Positions 28,803-37,093 of a DNA stretch of 64,000 bases are shown here, piece after piece. Position numbers and translations under genes: made by a program. How positions within the stretch are numbered: the stretch's first letter is position 1; the number at the start of each line of letters is the position of its first letter. Under the pieces are notes generated by a model, which worked only from the letters and a program-made list of their open reading frames with translations, did no database searches and had not been told where the DNA came from. Source of the stretch: Ezakiella peruensis (GTDB taxonomy: Bacteria; Bacillota; Clostridia; Tissierellales; Peptoniphilaceae); the NCBI RefSeq assembly GCF_900215725.1, contig NZ_LT962469.1, forward strand, positions 233,675-297,674, in the 5' to 3' direction.

Positions 28803-29030
28803 ATGGAAGACAAATTTGAAAGAATTAAAGAAGAATTAAATGCAAAGATCGATGGACTAATGCATAAATTAGACACAGTTTACACACCAGTTGTAAAAGA
28901 AACTCGGACTTTAAAGACTGTTGAGGCAGAGCCAGTTAGCGAAGAACCAGCCATGGATCGCAAGCAAGAACTTCGCATGCGCCATCAACAACAAGAAGAA
29001 GAGTTAAAAAACAAAGAAGAGGAAAACTAA
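28803..29030 (+). CDS. Small charged helical protein of unknown function
   Basis: 75 residues, acidic and basic throughout. A helical N-terminus (MEDKFERIKEELNAKIDGLM), a middle with TLKTVEAEPVSEEPAMD and a coiled-coil end rich in Q, E and K. It has a good ribosome binding site (AAAGGAGG) and is the only open frame between the membrane protein and murJ, so it is likely real. No family recognised. Confidence 0.55.
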   Translation: MEDKFERIKEELNAKIDGLMHKLDTVYTPVVKETRTLKTVEAEPVSEEPAMDRKQELRMRHQQQEEELKNKEEEN

Positions 29031-29039
29031 CTTATAAAG

Positions 29040-30581
29040 ATGAGTAAAAAAGACAACACCAGGAAGTGGGCGGCCGTTGTATCCTTGTTTTTGATGCTTT
29101 CAAAAATACTTGGATTCGTCCGCGAGGTTTTGATTGCTCGTGGTTTTGGTGCAAGCCAAGACTCCGACATCTATTACACAGCCACCAATGGTATAATTAT
29201 TGTAATGGGACTTTTGGGCGGAGGTTTACAGACGACCCTGGTCCCAATCTTTGCTGAGGTCAAAAGAAAATACGGCAGAGAGGGCAAAAATAATTTCTAT
29301 TCCAATATAATGAGCATAACCTTGGTCATAACGCTGGCGCTTGTGGCTATTGTTTTCGTGCTTGCAAGGCCTTATGTAAAATTATTGGCGGTTGGTTTTG
29401 AAGGCCACGTTTTTGATGCGGTCGTTTACCTGCTAAGACTGGGCCTGCCTATGATTGTATTTTTGTCCTTTACTTATGTGTCGAACGCTTACCTGCAGTC
29501 CGACCAAGTCTACGGGCCTCACGCACTCATGGGTATGCCCTACAATTTTATTTTTATAATCTATTTGTTGGTCCAAAAAAATCCATCAGTAACTGGGCTC
29601 ATGGTCTGCACACTTGTGGCTTCATCTAGCCAATTTTTTATACAGATTCCAGCCCTCAGAGAGCGGGGACTCAAATACAAGTTTAGACCTCAAATTCACG
29701 ACGAACACATAGCTGAAACCTTTAAATTGGTCATGCCAATAATTTTATCCAGCGCAGTCTACCAATTAAATATGCTGATCGACCGGTCGCTTGCTTCAAA
29801 GCTAGTCGAAGGTTCGGTTTCATCGCTTGGTTATGCGTCAAAGGTAAACACCATGGTCATTTCTGTTTTTGTTGTGGCCATAACTTCTGTCGTTTTTCCA
29901 AAACTGGCCAAGGCTGTTGAAGAAAGAGATGTCAATAAAACTGGAGAACTCTTTGAATCTTCCATGAGCCTGGTAGCCCTAGTAGTTTTGCCTGCGACTG
30001 TGGGAATGATGATTTTATCCACGCCAATAGTCAAAATGCTCTTTGAAAGGGGCCGCTTTGATGAGACCGCTACGATTTTAACATCGGGAGCACTTTTGTT
30101 TTACGCACCGGGACTTATCGGGCAAAGCTTTAGGATGACTCTGGAAAATATGTACTACTCAATGAAGGACACCAGGACGCCAATGATCACTGGAATGATT
30201 TCTGTTGGCATAAATATCCTCTTAAACTTTTTGCTTATTGGATTTTTGGCCCACAGGGGTCTTGCGCTTGCAACTGCAATTTCATCTCTGTTTTCAGCGG
30301 TAACCCTCTATGTGCTTTTAAGGAAAAAAGTTAAATTTAATGAGGCGAATGTCCTCATCAATATGGCCAAGATGGGTCTGGCAAGTCTAGTTATGGGAGT
30401 ATTTACTTGGCTGATTTATGATGCCATTATCGTTTTTGCAGTGGGCAAGGGCATGCAAGCCCTCATGCTCTTAATCACCATTGCCTTGTCAATTGTTATT
30501 TATATTTTAGCCTGCAAGGTGCTTAGGGTAAGGGAAGTCCACTTGCTAATCGAAACTGTAAAATCTAAATTCAAAAAATAA
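29040..30581 (+). CDS. murJ: Lipid II flippase MurJ (MviN family)
   Basis: 513 residues with 14 predicted spans. The N-terminus (LFLMLSKILGFVREVLIARGFGASQDSDIYYTA) contains the conserved first-helix arginine motif GFVREV. The middle has LIDRSLASKL, followed by KMLFERGRFDETAT and the AYLQS/SMKDTRTPM segments typical of MviN. It flips lipid II across the membrane for peptidoglycan synthesis. It is distinct from the SpoVB-type protein at 12873, so the cell has at least two flippases of this superfamily. Confidence 0.92.
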   Translation: MSKKDNTRKWAAVVSLFLMLSKILGFVREVLIARGFGASQDSDIYYTATNGIIIVMGLLGGGLQTTLVPIFAEVKRKYGREGKNNFYSNIMSITLVITLALVAIVFVLARPYVKLLAVGFEGHVFDAVVYLLRLGLPMIVFLSFTYVSNAYLQSDQVYGPHALMGMPYNFIFIIYLLVQKNPSVTGLMVCTLVASSSQFFIQIPALRERGLKYKFRPQIHDEHIAETFKLVMPIILSSAVYQLNMLIDRSLASKLVEGSVSSLGYASKVNTMVISVFVVAITSVVFPKLAKAVEERDVNKTGELFESSMSLVALVVLPATVGMMILSTPIVKMLFERGRFDETATILTSGALLFYAPGLIGQSFRMTLENMYYSMKDTRTPMITGMISVGINILLNFLLIGFLAHRGLALATAISSLFSAVTLYVLLRKKVKFNEANVLINMAKMGLASLVMGVFTWLIYDAIIVFAVGKGMQALMLLITIALSIVIYILACKVLRVREVHLLIETVKSKFKK

Positions 30582-30590
30582 AGGAAGTTT

Positions 30591-31514
30591 ATGCAAAAGA
30601 TTAAAAGAACAATTTTTTATATGTTTGGCCTAATCGCTGCGGTCGTTATGATTTACATTGTCCTTGAGGACAAGTATATAGCAAGGATTGAAGACGATAA
30701 GGAAAACATAAAAGTGATTGAAGATACAAAAGAAAATACAGAAAAAAATGAGGATATTGAGGTCGTAAAAAAGAAAGATGCAGACATAGAGCTTATTGAC
30801 TTGGAGGAAAGTCTGGTCGATAACAAGGAGGCTGCCCTTCAAAGGCTCAAGACTTACGGAGAAAAATCCGAGGATGCAAAATATATTTACGACCACGCCG
30901 ACCTTTATCCAGAGAGTTTTTTAAAGCTGGCGGCCAATCGTCCAAGAGCCCTTGCCTTTGTGCGGGCCTATGCTGATAAGAAAAATACCTTTGATAAAAT
31001 CACCTCAAAGCCAGAGGAAAGTTACGAGTTAAAGAGGCAATTTCCCCTCTACATTCTCTGGGATGAGCGTTGGGGCTACAGGGAATACGAAGAGCCCTAT
31101 GCCATTATTGGTTGCGGACCTACAACTGCGACTATGATCATAAATGGTTACGGCGGGTCGGAAAATCCCCTCGCAATTATGGATGAGATGAGAGAGAAGA
31201 ATTATTATTTAAAAAATATCGGAACTTCCTGGGAAGGCATCCGAGATCTTCTAGCCAGCCGTGGTATAGGGTCGGACAATTTGCCAACGGTAGAAGCCAA
31301 GTACAAGAGGCACTTGGATACGGGTAATCCAATCCTTATAAATATTGGCAAGTCCAAGTTTACAAATATTGGCCACTATATGTTAATCGTCGGTTACAAT
31401 GACAAGGGCTTTATAATAAACGATTCTAACTCAATTGAGTATTCGCTAAGGGAACTCCCCTTTGAAGAGCTGACTCAAATTGTAAAAGGCGCCTGGACAA
31501 TTTATAAAAAATAA
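30591..31514 (+). CDS. Membrane-anchored C39-like cysteine peptidase
   Basis: 307 residues. A single N-terminal anchor (about 8-25), a charged linker, then a helical region (about 65-140), then a C39_2 papain-like domain. Catalytic Cys175 is in IIGCGPTTATMI and His262 in IGHYMLIVGYNDKG, with NDSN as the likely third residue. The start of the domain, YILWDERWGYREYEEP, is typical of this family. It would act outside the cell; the substrate is unknown. It follows murJ by 9 bp and is ended by a terminator. Confidence 0.8.
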   Translation: MQKIKRTIFYMFGLIAAVVMIYIVLEDKYIARIEDDKENIKVIEDTKENTEKNEDIEVVKKKDADIELIDLEESLVDNKEAALQRLKTYGEKSEDAKYIYDHADLYPESFLKLAANRPRALAFVRAYADKKNTFDKITSKPEESYELKRQFPLYILWDERWGYREYEEPYAIIGCGPTTATMIINGYGGSENPLAIMDEMREKNYYLKNIGTSWEGIRDLLASRGIGSDNLPTVEAKYKRHLDTGNPILINIGKSKFTNIGHYMLIVGYNDKGFIINDSNSIEYSLRELPFEELTQIVKGAWTIYKK

Positions 31515-31520
31515 AATTAA

Positions 31521-31558
31521 AACTGCATGGCTTTTTAAAAGTTAATGCAGTTTTTTTG
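31521..31558 (+). terminator. Terminator after the murJ-peptidase unit
   Basis: AACTGCAT / ATGCAGTT stem with a 16-nt loop, followed by TTTTTTT. Confidence 0.75.
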
Positions 31559-31685
31559 TGGGTAAATTTTCTTCATCAAAAACACTTATCAGAAAAAAAT
31601 TATTTTTCTTGCAAAAAACAAAAGAGACTTTTGTTAAATAAAATTAATAAAAATCAATGGAAATTGCAATTTAAAGGCTTTTTCT

Positions 31686-31711
31686 GTTTATAAAATTTTA
31701 AAGCTGGGTAT
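31686..31711 (+). promoter_or_regulatory. Possible sigma-B/sigma-F type promoter before the RsbW-like gene
   Basis: GTTTAT at 31686-31691, 14 bp, GGGTAT at 31706-31711. This fits the Bacillus sigma-B consensus (GTTTAA, about 12-15 bp, GGGTAT). A sigma-A reading is also possible with TATAAA at 31709-31714, but no good -35 goes with it. Confidence 0.45.
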
Positions 31712-31737
31712 AAAAACTCTAGGAAAGGAGTGAGTCT

Positions 31738-32124
31738 ATGAGTTTTGATTACTATGCGTCAGTTAGTTCAAACATTGATGACATAAAAAATTTTAACCGC
31801 AATGTTATGGACGTGATTAGCAATTACATAAATGATGATGAAGAGCTTTTTGATATTAGGCTCATACTTAACGAACTCATGATTAACTCAGCCATGCATG
31901 GGAATATGATGGATGAGAGAAAAAATATTTGGCTAGCCATCCACATTTTGGACTCGCAAATCACCATTGCAGTCAAGGATGAGGGCAAGGGAATTTCAAG
32001 GCCGCTAAGGCCAAGATCAGACGCGTCGCTAATGGGCGGCAGGGGACTTGGCATTGTGGGAGCGCTGACTGATGAGCTCCAGGCTTGCGCAAATATTGTC
32101 ACTTGTATTAAATATATTAAGTAA
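31738..32124 (+). CDS. RsbW/SpoIIAB-type anti-sigma factor kinase (HATPase_c_2)
   Basis: A 128-residue GHKL ATPase domain. The N box is RLILNELMINSAMHGN (Glu46, Asn50), the G1 box DEGKGI (81-86), and the G2 box GGRGLGI (100-106). This is the compact serine-kinase fold of anti-sigma factors that bind a sigma factor and phosphorylate a STAS antagonist. Neither partner is adjacent: the genes on both sides have their own terminators, so it stands alone. It might instead belong to the broader HATPase_c_2 regulators. The promoter in front looks like a sigma-B type site. Confidence 0.85.
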   Translation: MSFDYYASVSSNIDDIKNFNRNVMDVISNYINDDEELFDIRLILNELMINSAMHGNMMDERKNIWLAIHILDSQITIAVKDEGKGISRPLRPRSDASLMGGRGLGIVGALTDELQACANIVTCIKYIK

Positions 32125-32143
32125 AACCGATTTAAATCGCTTT

Positions 32144-32168
32144 GGCACTTGTAAAGAGTGCCTTTTTT
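32144..32168 (+). terminator. Terminator after the RsbW-like gene
   Basis: GGCACT / AGTGCC stem with a 7-nt loop (32144-32162) followed by TTTTTT. The typA promoter starts within it. Confidence 0.85.
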
Positions 32169-32178
32169 GTTGTATAAT
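32149..32178 (+). promoter_or_regulatory. Probable promoter of typA
   Basis: TATAAT at 32173-32178 with TTGTAA at 32149-32154, 18-bp spacer. The -35 lies in the loop of the preceding terminator. Confidence 0.6.
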
Positions 32179-32199
32179 TACGGGTGAAAGGAAGTTTTT

Positions 32200-34005
32200 A
32201 TGGAAGATATTAGAAATATAGCAATTATCGCTCACGTTGACCATGGCAAGACGACCTTGGTCGACTCCATGCTCAGACAATCTGGGATTTTTAGACAAAA
32301 CCAAGTTGTCAAGGACAGGGTTATGGACTCGGGCGATATTGAACGCGAACGCGGAATTACAATTACAAGTAAAAATACAGCTATTTATTACAATGATACC
32401 AAGATTAATATTATTGACACACCAGGCCACGCTGATTTTGGTGGCGAGGTTGAGCGGGTTTTAAAGATGGCAAGCGGGGTTCTCTTGTTGGTAGATGCCT
32501 ACGAGGGGCCAATGCCACAGACAAAATTTGTTTTGAAGAAGGCACTTGAACTGGGCCTCAAGGTTATAGTCGTTATAAATAAGATTGACAGGAAAGACGC
32601 TCGCATTGACGATGTCATTGATGAGGTTTTGGATTTATTTATAGAACTGGGCGCCAGCGATGAACAATTGGACGCACCATTTTTATTTGCATCAGCCAGG
32701 GACGGTTACTGCGGCTATAGCGCTTTAGAGCCAGCCAAGGATATGAAGGACCTCTTTGATGCCATTATAAAATACATTCCAAGGCCAAACGGAGACGCGG
32801 ATGCAAATCCAAAACTCCTTATCTCTACTATTGACTACAGCGATTTTCTTGGCCGTATTGGTATTGGTAAAATTGAAAGCGGTACCATTAGTCAAAAGCA
32901 AAACATGGTCGTTATCAACAAGGCTGACCCAGATAGGCACGCTAAGGCAAAGATTAGCGGACTCTTTGAATTTGACGGTTTAAACAGGGTTGAAGTTGAA
33001 AGTTCAACTGCTGGCAATATCGTTGCCATAAGTGGGATTGAAGATATAGAAATCGGCGACACCATCACAGTTGAAGGCGAAGAGGCTCTTGAATTTGTAA
33101 AAATTTCAGAGCCAACAATCTCCATGACCTTTAGCGTAAATGATTCACCATTTGCAGGTCGCGAGGGCGATTTTGTAACCAGTAGGCAGGTACGTGCACG
33201 CTTGATGAAGGAAATTGAAACCAATGTTTCCATGAGGGTTAAAGAAACTGACACGACTGATAGCTTTATCGTTTACGGCCGTGGGGAACTTCACATCTCA
33301 GTCTTAATTGAAACTATGAGAAGGGAAGGCTACGAATTCCAAGTTTCAAAACCTCAAGTTATCTACAGGGAAATCGACGGTAGAAAGTGCGAGCCAATTG
33401 AAAGGGTAACCATCGACGTTGACCAAGCTTACATTGGTCCTGTTATGGATAAGCTTGGCCAAAGACGCGGCGAGCTCCGCAATATGACTGAATCAAGAGG
33501 AGGCTATTCTAGATTGGAATTTGATATTCCTGCTCGTGGTCTTATCGGTTATAGGCAAGAATTTATGACTGACACCAGGGGTGAGGGAATTTTAAATACA
33601 GAATTTAAGGCCTATGAACCTTATAAGGGCGACATTCCAAAAAGACAAATGGGTTCGCTAATTGCATTTGAAACTACAACTTCAACTTCTTACGGCCTCT
33701 ACCAAGCCCAAGAGCGCGGCAACTTATTTATCGGGCCAGGCGTTGAAGTTTACGAGGGCATGATTGTTGGCGAAAACCCAAAGGGCCTGGATATTGAAGT
33801 AAATGTTGGCAAGGAAAAACAAAAGACCAATATGAGGGCTGCTGGCACTGATGACGCATTAAGGCTAGTGCCTCCAATTGTTATGAGTTTGGAAGAAGCC
33901 CTGGAATTTATAGAAGACGACGAATTGATAGAGGTAACTCCAAAATCAATTAGACTTAGAAAGAAAATTTTATCAAATCAAAAGAGATACAAGAGTAAAA
34001 AATAA
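32200..34005 (+). CDS. typA: Ribosome-associated GTPase TypA/BipA
   Basis: 601 residues, the normal TypA length. GTPase motifs: G1 AHVDHGKTTLVDSML, switch I with RERGITI, G3 DTPGHADFGGEVERV, and G4 NKIDR. Elongation-factor-like domains II, III and V follow (GRGELHISVLIETMRREGYE, RGLIGYRQEFMTDTRGEG), ending in the TypA-specific C-terminal domain. It acts on the 50S subunit in ribosome assembly and stress adaptation. It has its own promoter and is followed 21 bp later by cls. Confidence 0.97.
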   Translation: MEDIRNIAIIAHVDHGKTTLVDSMLRQSGIFRQNQVVKDRVMDSGDIERERGITITSKNTAIYYNDTKINIIDTPGHADFGGEVERVLKMASGVLLLVDAYEGPMPQTKFVLKKALELGLKVIVVINKIDRKDARIDDVIDEVLDLFIELGASDEQLDAPFLFASARDGYCGYSALEPAKDMKDLFDAIIKYIPRPNGDADANPKLLISTIDYSDFLGRIGIGKIESGTISQKQNMVVINKADPDRHAKAKISGLFEFDGLNRVEVESSTAGNIVAISGIEDIEIGDTITVEGEEALEFVKISEPTISMTFSVNDSPFAGREGDFVTSRQVRARLMKEIETNVSMRVKETDTTDSFIVYGRGELHISVLIETMRREGYEFQVSKPQVIYREIDGRKCEPIERVTIDVDQAYIGPVMDKLGQRRGELRNMTESRGGYSRLEFDIPARGLIGYRQEFMTDTRGEGILNTEFKAYEPYKGDIPKRQMGSLIAFETTTSTSYGLYQAQERGNLFIGPGVEVYEGMIVGENPKGLDIEVNVGKEKQKTNMRAAGTDDALRLVPPIVMSLEEALEFIEDDELIEVTPKSIRLRKKILSNQKRYKSKK

Positions 34006-34026
34006 AAGGATTTAAAGGGATAGAAG

Positions 34027-35475
34027 ATGACTGCTGCAAAAATTTTTTCTAACTTATTGTGGATTAATACAGTTTTAGCCATTGTAATTATCGTTATGGA
34101 AAGGCGAAACACCAGGTCGACCTGGCTGTGGATCATGATTATGGTCCTTCTGCCAGGCGCCGGTTTCTTTTTGTATTTGTGGTTGGGCCGCGACTTTAAC
34201 AAGCGGAAGATGTTTGAATCCAAGGGTATCAAGGACCTAGGCACTAGTAAGGGGCACTTAGATGAAAGTGAGGATTTTCTGCTTTCCTATAATGCGGCTC
34301 TGGCAAATCGTAATTATATGGAGAGATACGAAAGCCTCTTTCAAATGCTCTATTTAAACTCTCAAAGCAAGCTCACTTTTAACAATGAAATTCAAACTGT
34401 TTTTGAAGGTGAGGAGCTCTTTGACCAACTTTTTGAAGACATCAGAAATGCCAAAGAATATATTTACATTCAGACTTATATTATGAGGGTGGACAAGATT
34501 GGCAAAGAGCTAATAGACCTGCTTATCGAGAGAGCGCAGGAGGGTTTGGATGTCAAGCTCTTAGCAGATGGCATGGGTGCCAGAACTTTTTGGAAAAAAC
34601 ATGTCAAAAGGGCAAGGGCTGGTGGAGTTCAAGTGGAATTTTTCTTCCCCTTCTTTATTTCTTTTATATCGCCGCGAATTAATTACCGCAACCATAGGAA
34701 AAATTATGTAATTGACGGCAAAATCGGTTACGTTGGCGGATATAATATTGGAGACGAATACATTACCGGTGGCAGGAAATTTGACGGCTGGAGAGACTCG
34801 GCCATCCGCGTCATGGGAGACGCCGTTCAAAAATTCCAATATCGTTTTGAACTGGACTTTTCATTTGCAGCAGGCAAGGATGTTGAATACAAAAAGCCAA
34901 TTAGAGATACAGAAGTCTCAGGTAAAATCCCCATGCAAATCGTAAGTGCTGGGCCTGACTCCATTTGGCCAAGCGTCAAAGACGGCATGCTAAAGATGAT
35001 CTCCTTAGCAGAAAAAACTATTTATATAGAAACACCTTACTTTATCCCAGACGACTCAGTCCTTGAAGGACTTAGGGTTGCCAGCCTCTCTGGAGTTGAC
35101 ATAAGAGTCATGCTCCCTTACAAGGGCGACCATCCATTTATATACTGGGCTAATTTGAGCTATGTAGGTGATTTATTGAAGGCGGGAGTTAAATTTTATT
35201 TTTATGAAAAGGGCTTCCAACACTCCAAGGTAATGATTATTGACGATGAAATTTTAACGGTTGGGACTTCCAACATGGACGAACGCAGTTTTCATTTGAA
35301 TTTTGAAGTCAATGCCTTTGTCTATGACAAGGAAACCGCCCTTAAATTTTCAAATAAATTTTTGACAGATATAGAAGAAAACTCAAGCGAAATTACCAAG
35401 GAAATCTACGATAAGAGATCTAAATTAGTTAGGTTTAAGGAAAATTTCTCCAGATTGTTAAGCCCATTACTATAA
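34027..35475 (+). CDS. cls: Cardiolipin synthase
   Basis: A 482-residue phospholipase D superfamily enzyme. Two N-terminal membrane spans (about 5-22 and 32-52, WLWIMIMVLLPGAGFFLYLWLGRDF). Two HKD motifs: HRKNYVIDGKIGYVGGYNIGDEY (near residue 226) and HSKVMIIDDEILTVGTSNMDERS (near 399). It condenses two phosphatidylglycerols into cardiolipin at the membrane. Length and motif spacing are standard for bacterial ClsA-type enzymes. Confidence 0.95.
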   Translation: MTAAKIFSNLLWINTVLAIVIIVMERRNTRSTWLWIMIMVLLPGAGFFLYLWLGRDFNKRKMFESKGIKDLGTSKGHLDESEDFLLSYNAALANRNYMERYESLFQMLYLNSQSKLTFNNEIQTVFEGEELFDQLFEDIRNAKEYIYIQTYIMRVDKIGKELIDLLIERAQEGLDVKLLADGMGARTFWKKHVKRARAGGVQVEFFFPFFISFISPRINYRNHRKNYVIDGKIGYVGGYNIGDEYITGGRKFDGWRDSAIRVMGDAVQKFQYRFELDFSFAAGKDVEYKKPIRDTEVSGKIPMQIVSAGPDSIWPSVKDGMLKMISLAEKTIYIETPYFIPDDSVLEGLRVASLSGVDIRVMLPYKGDHPFIYWANLSYVGDLLKAGVKFYFYEKGFQHSKVMIIDDEILTVGTSNMDERSFHLNFEVNAFVYDKETALKFSNKFLTDIEENSSEITKEIYDKRSKLVRFKENFSRLLSPLL

Positions 35476-35492
35476 GAAAGAGGAGGCTCTTA

Positions 35493-36167
35493 GTGGATTT
35501 TGATAGGCTATACTACATTTTAGAAATAATAGGTACAATTGCATTTGCATCATCTGGGGCCCTGGTCGCAATCAGAAAGGGCATGGATATCTTTGGTATA
35601 ATTGTCATCGCAGTTATGACTGCAGTAGGTGGGGGCGTCTTTAGAGATATAATCTTAGGAATAACGCCGCCAACCGCCTTTATAAAAACAATCTACACCA
35701 GCCTTTCGATTGCAACTGCCATTGTGCTCATATTATTCTTTATGAACAACAATAAATTCAATAACAAACAGTTTATGATTATGTATGTAAAAGTAGTATC
35801 GGTCTTCGACGCCATTGGACTTGCCATCTTTACAATAAATGGGATTAGCATGGCCATGAGAATGGGCCACGGGCAAAATAAATTTTTATTGATCTTTGTG
35901 GGCATAGTCACAGGATGCGGCGGTGGATACATTCGGGATATATCATCAGGCTTTATCCCAATTATCTTTACCAGAAATACCATTTATGCCATGGCATCCC
36001 TTGTGGGCGGACTTTCATTCTTGTACCTTAGACCTCTTATCAGAGAGCCCAAGGCTTTTTTAATCAGCGTAATAATAATTATCCTGATCAGACTCATGTC
36101 AATAAAATATAGGTGGAGCCTGCCAAATGTCAACAGTGACTTACTTGACGGCAGCGTCCACAATTGA
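35493..36167 (+). CDS. TRIC/UPF0126-family cation channel protein
   Basis: 224 residues with about seven spans in two repeats. Each repeat has a glycine-rich turn followed by RDI: GGGVFRDIILGITPP and GCGGGYIRDISSGFIP. This is the signature of the bacterial YicG/YadS (UPF0126) family, related to trimeric intracellular cation channels. It starts with GTG at 35493 behind AGGAGG, 17 bp after cls. The tRNA-Pro promoter overlaps its stop. Confidence 0.85.
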   Translation: MDFDRLYYILEIIGTIAFASSGALVAIRKGMDIFGIIVIAVMTAVGGGVFRDIILGITPPTAFIKTIYTSLSIATAIVLILFFMNNNKFNNKQFMIMYVKVVSVFDAIGLAIFTINGISMAMRMGHGQNKFLLIFVGIVTGCGGGYIRDISSGFIPIIFTRNTIYAMASLVGGLSFLYLRPLIREPKAFLISVIIIILIRLMSIKYRWSLPNVNSDLLDGSVHN

Positions 36168-36192
36168 CAAGGAAAAAAGCCAGTGCTATAAT
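36164..36192 (+). promoter_or_regulatory. Consensus sigma-A promoter of tRNA-Pro
   Basis: TTGACA at 36164-36169 and TATAAT at 36187-36192, 17-bp spacer, with TGC before the -10. Confidence 0.9.
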
Positions 36193-36203
36193 GAAAAAGT
36201 TGT

Positions 36204-36280
36204 CGGGATGTAGCGCAGGTCGGTAGCGCGCGTCGTTCGGGACGATGAGGCCGCAGGTTCAAATCCTGTCATCCCGACCA
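36204..36280 (+). tRNA. tRNA-Pro (anticodon CGG)
   Basis: Acceptor CGGGATG / CATCCCG, anticodon stem CGTCG/CGATG with loop TTCGGGA, T loop TTCAAAT, and CCA encoded at 36278-36280. CGG reads CCG. The accessory region begins immediately after its 3' end. Confidence 0.95.
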
Positions 36281-36290
36281 TTGATTTTTG

Positions 36291-36320
36291 TAGTTTGGCA
36301 CAGTTTGGCAGAGTTTATCA
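36291..36320 (+). repeat. Three tandem 10-bp units next to tRNA-Pro
   Basis: TAGTTTGGCA, CAGTTTGGCA, GAGTTTATCA occur head to tail. The first two share nine of ten bases and the third is degenerate. They start 10 bp after the tRNA CCA. Confidence 0.6.
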
Positions 36321-36404
36321 AAGTGTTGAAATTTAGCGGTTTTGCATTTTTGAAGCTGTTGCAATTTTGTAATAATTGGGTATAGTTTAGCATATTTTGT
36401 AATA

Positions 36405-36426
36405 CTGGTAGCAGACTGGTAGCAGA
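36405..36426 (+). repeat. Exact 11-bp tandem repeat
   Basis: CTGGTAGCAGA occurs twice without gap (36405-36415, 36416-36426). Short repeats like this near a tRNA 3' end are common as integrase arm sites; no integrase is present here. The rest of 36281-36569 shows no gene, only the hairpin at 36451-36480. Confidence 0.6.
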
Positions 36427-36450
36427 CAATTTACATTTATGAGCATTAAA

Positions 36451-36484
36451 AAGCGGTTAGGTTTTTGGACCTAACCGCTTTACT
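36451..36484. terminator. Bidirectional-type terminator hairpin
   Basis: 12-bp perfect stem AAGCGGTTAGGT / ACCTAACCGCTT with loop TTTTGG (36451-36480), A-rich on the left and T on the right, so it could work on either strand. Confidence 0.75.
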
Positions 36485-36569
36485 TTAAATTAAATATATA
36501 CTATTGAAATATGCGGTCGATTTGTGAGCAGATGATTATATATAAAACAAATTAATATGTAGAAAATGT

Positions 36570-36601
36570 TTGACAAATTACAACACAGGTGTTACTATAA
36601 A
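36570..36601 (+). promoter_or_regulatory. Promoter with an embedded palindrome before the small-gene array
   Basis: TTGACA at 36570-36575. The -10 is either TACTAT (36593-36598, 17-bp spacer) or TATAAA (36596-36601). The spacer holds the palindrome AACAC-AG-GTGTT (36582-36593), positioned like a repressor operator. Confidence 0.55.
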
Positions 36602-36645
36602 ATCAATGAAAGGGGTCAGTTAAGCAAGAAATAAAGGTAAAAAAA

Positions 36646-36774
36646 TTGAACCAAACAGAAATCTTGGTAAAAGAAGTAGAAAAAAGAGTTTTGACTCAAG
36701 TAGAACTTATAATAAACGAGTCAGAATCATTAGAAGAAGTTAAAGAAAAAATAAAATCCTTAAAACAAGGATAA
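36646..36774 (+). CDS. Very small acidic/basic helical protein (42 aa)
   Basis: A TTG-initiated frame of 43 codons (MNQTEILVKEVEKRVLTQVE...) ending at TAA 36772. AAAGG lies 7 nt upstream, and the promoter at 36570 is the nearest signal. The predicted peptide is one or two amphipathic helices. Coding use of GAA/AAA looks like its neighbours. No family recognised; it may be a small regulator of the following genes. Confidence 0.5.
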   Translation: MNQTEILVKEVEKRVLTQVELIINESESLEEVKEKIKSLKQG

Positions 36775-36849
36775 AATAAGGGAAGGGAAGTCACAACACT
36801 TCCCCAAATTTAATATATCATAAATCAAGAAAAGTTTAAAGGAGAAGTT

Positions 36850-37047
36850 ATGGAAGAAAAGAAAACTAGCCAAGCACAAGCAAATGCCTCAAGAAGATGG
36901 GAACAAAAGAATCCAGAAAGAACAAGATATCTGAGATATAGGACTACAGCCAGAGGCTTCATTAGAAATCACGCAACATACGAAGATCTAGAAGAACTAA
37001 AAGAGCTTATTAAAGAAAGAGAAGAGAAATTAAAAGACAGAGATTAA
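36850..37047 (+). CDS. Small basic protein of mobile-element type
   Basis: 65 residues from an ATG behind AAAGGAG: MEEKKTSQAQANASRRWEQK, then RTRYLRYRTTARGFIRNHAT and a helical EDLEELKELIKEREEKL end. Proteins of this build (SQAxANAxxxWxxKNPE start, C-terminal EDLEEL helix) are often found beside antitoxins and in integrated elements of Firmicutes. Function is unknown; DNA binding is possible from the basic centre. Confidence 0.65.
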   Translation: MEEKKTSQAQANASRRWEQKNPERTRYLRYRTTARGFIRNHATYEDLEELKELIKEREEKLKDRD

Positions 37048-37093
37048 TAGAAATTGACTAAGAGGAATGTTTAAATTATTGAAGAGACTGTAA

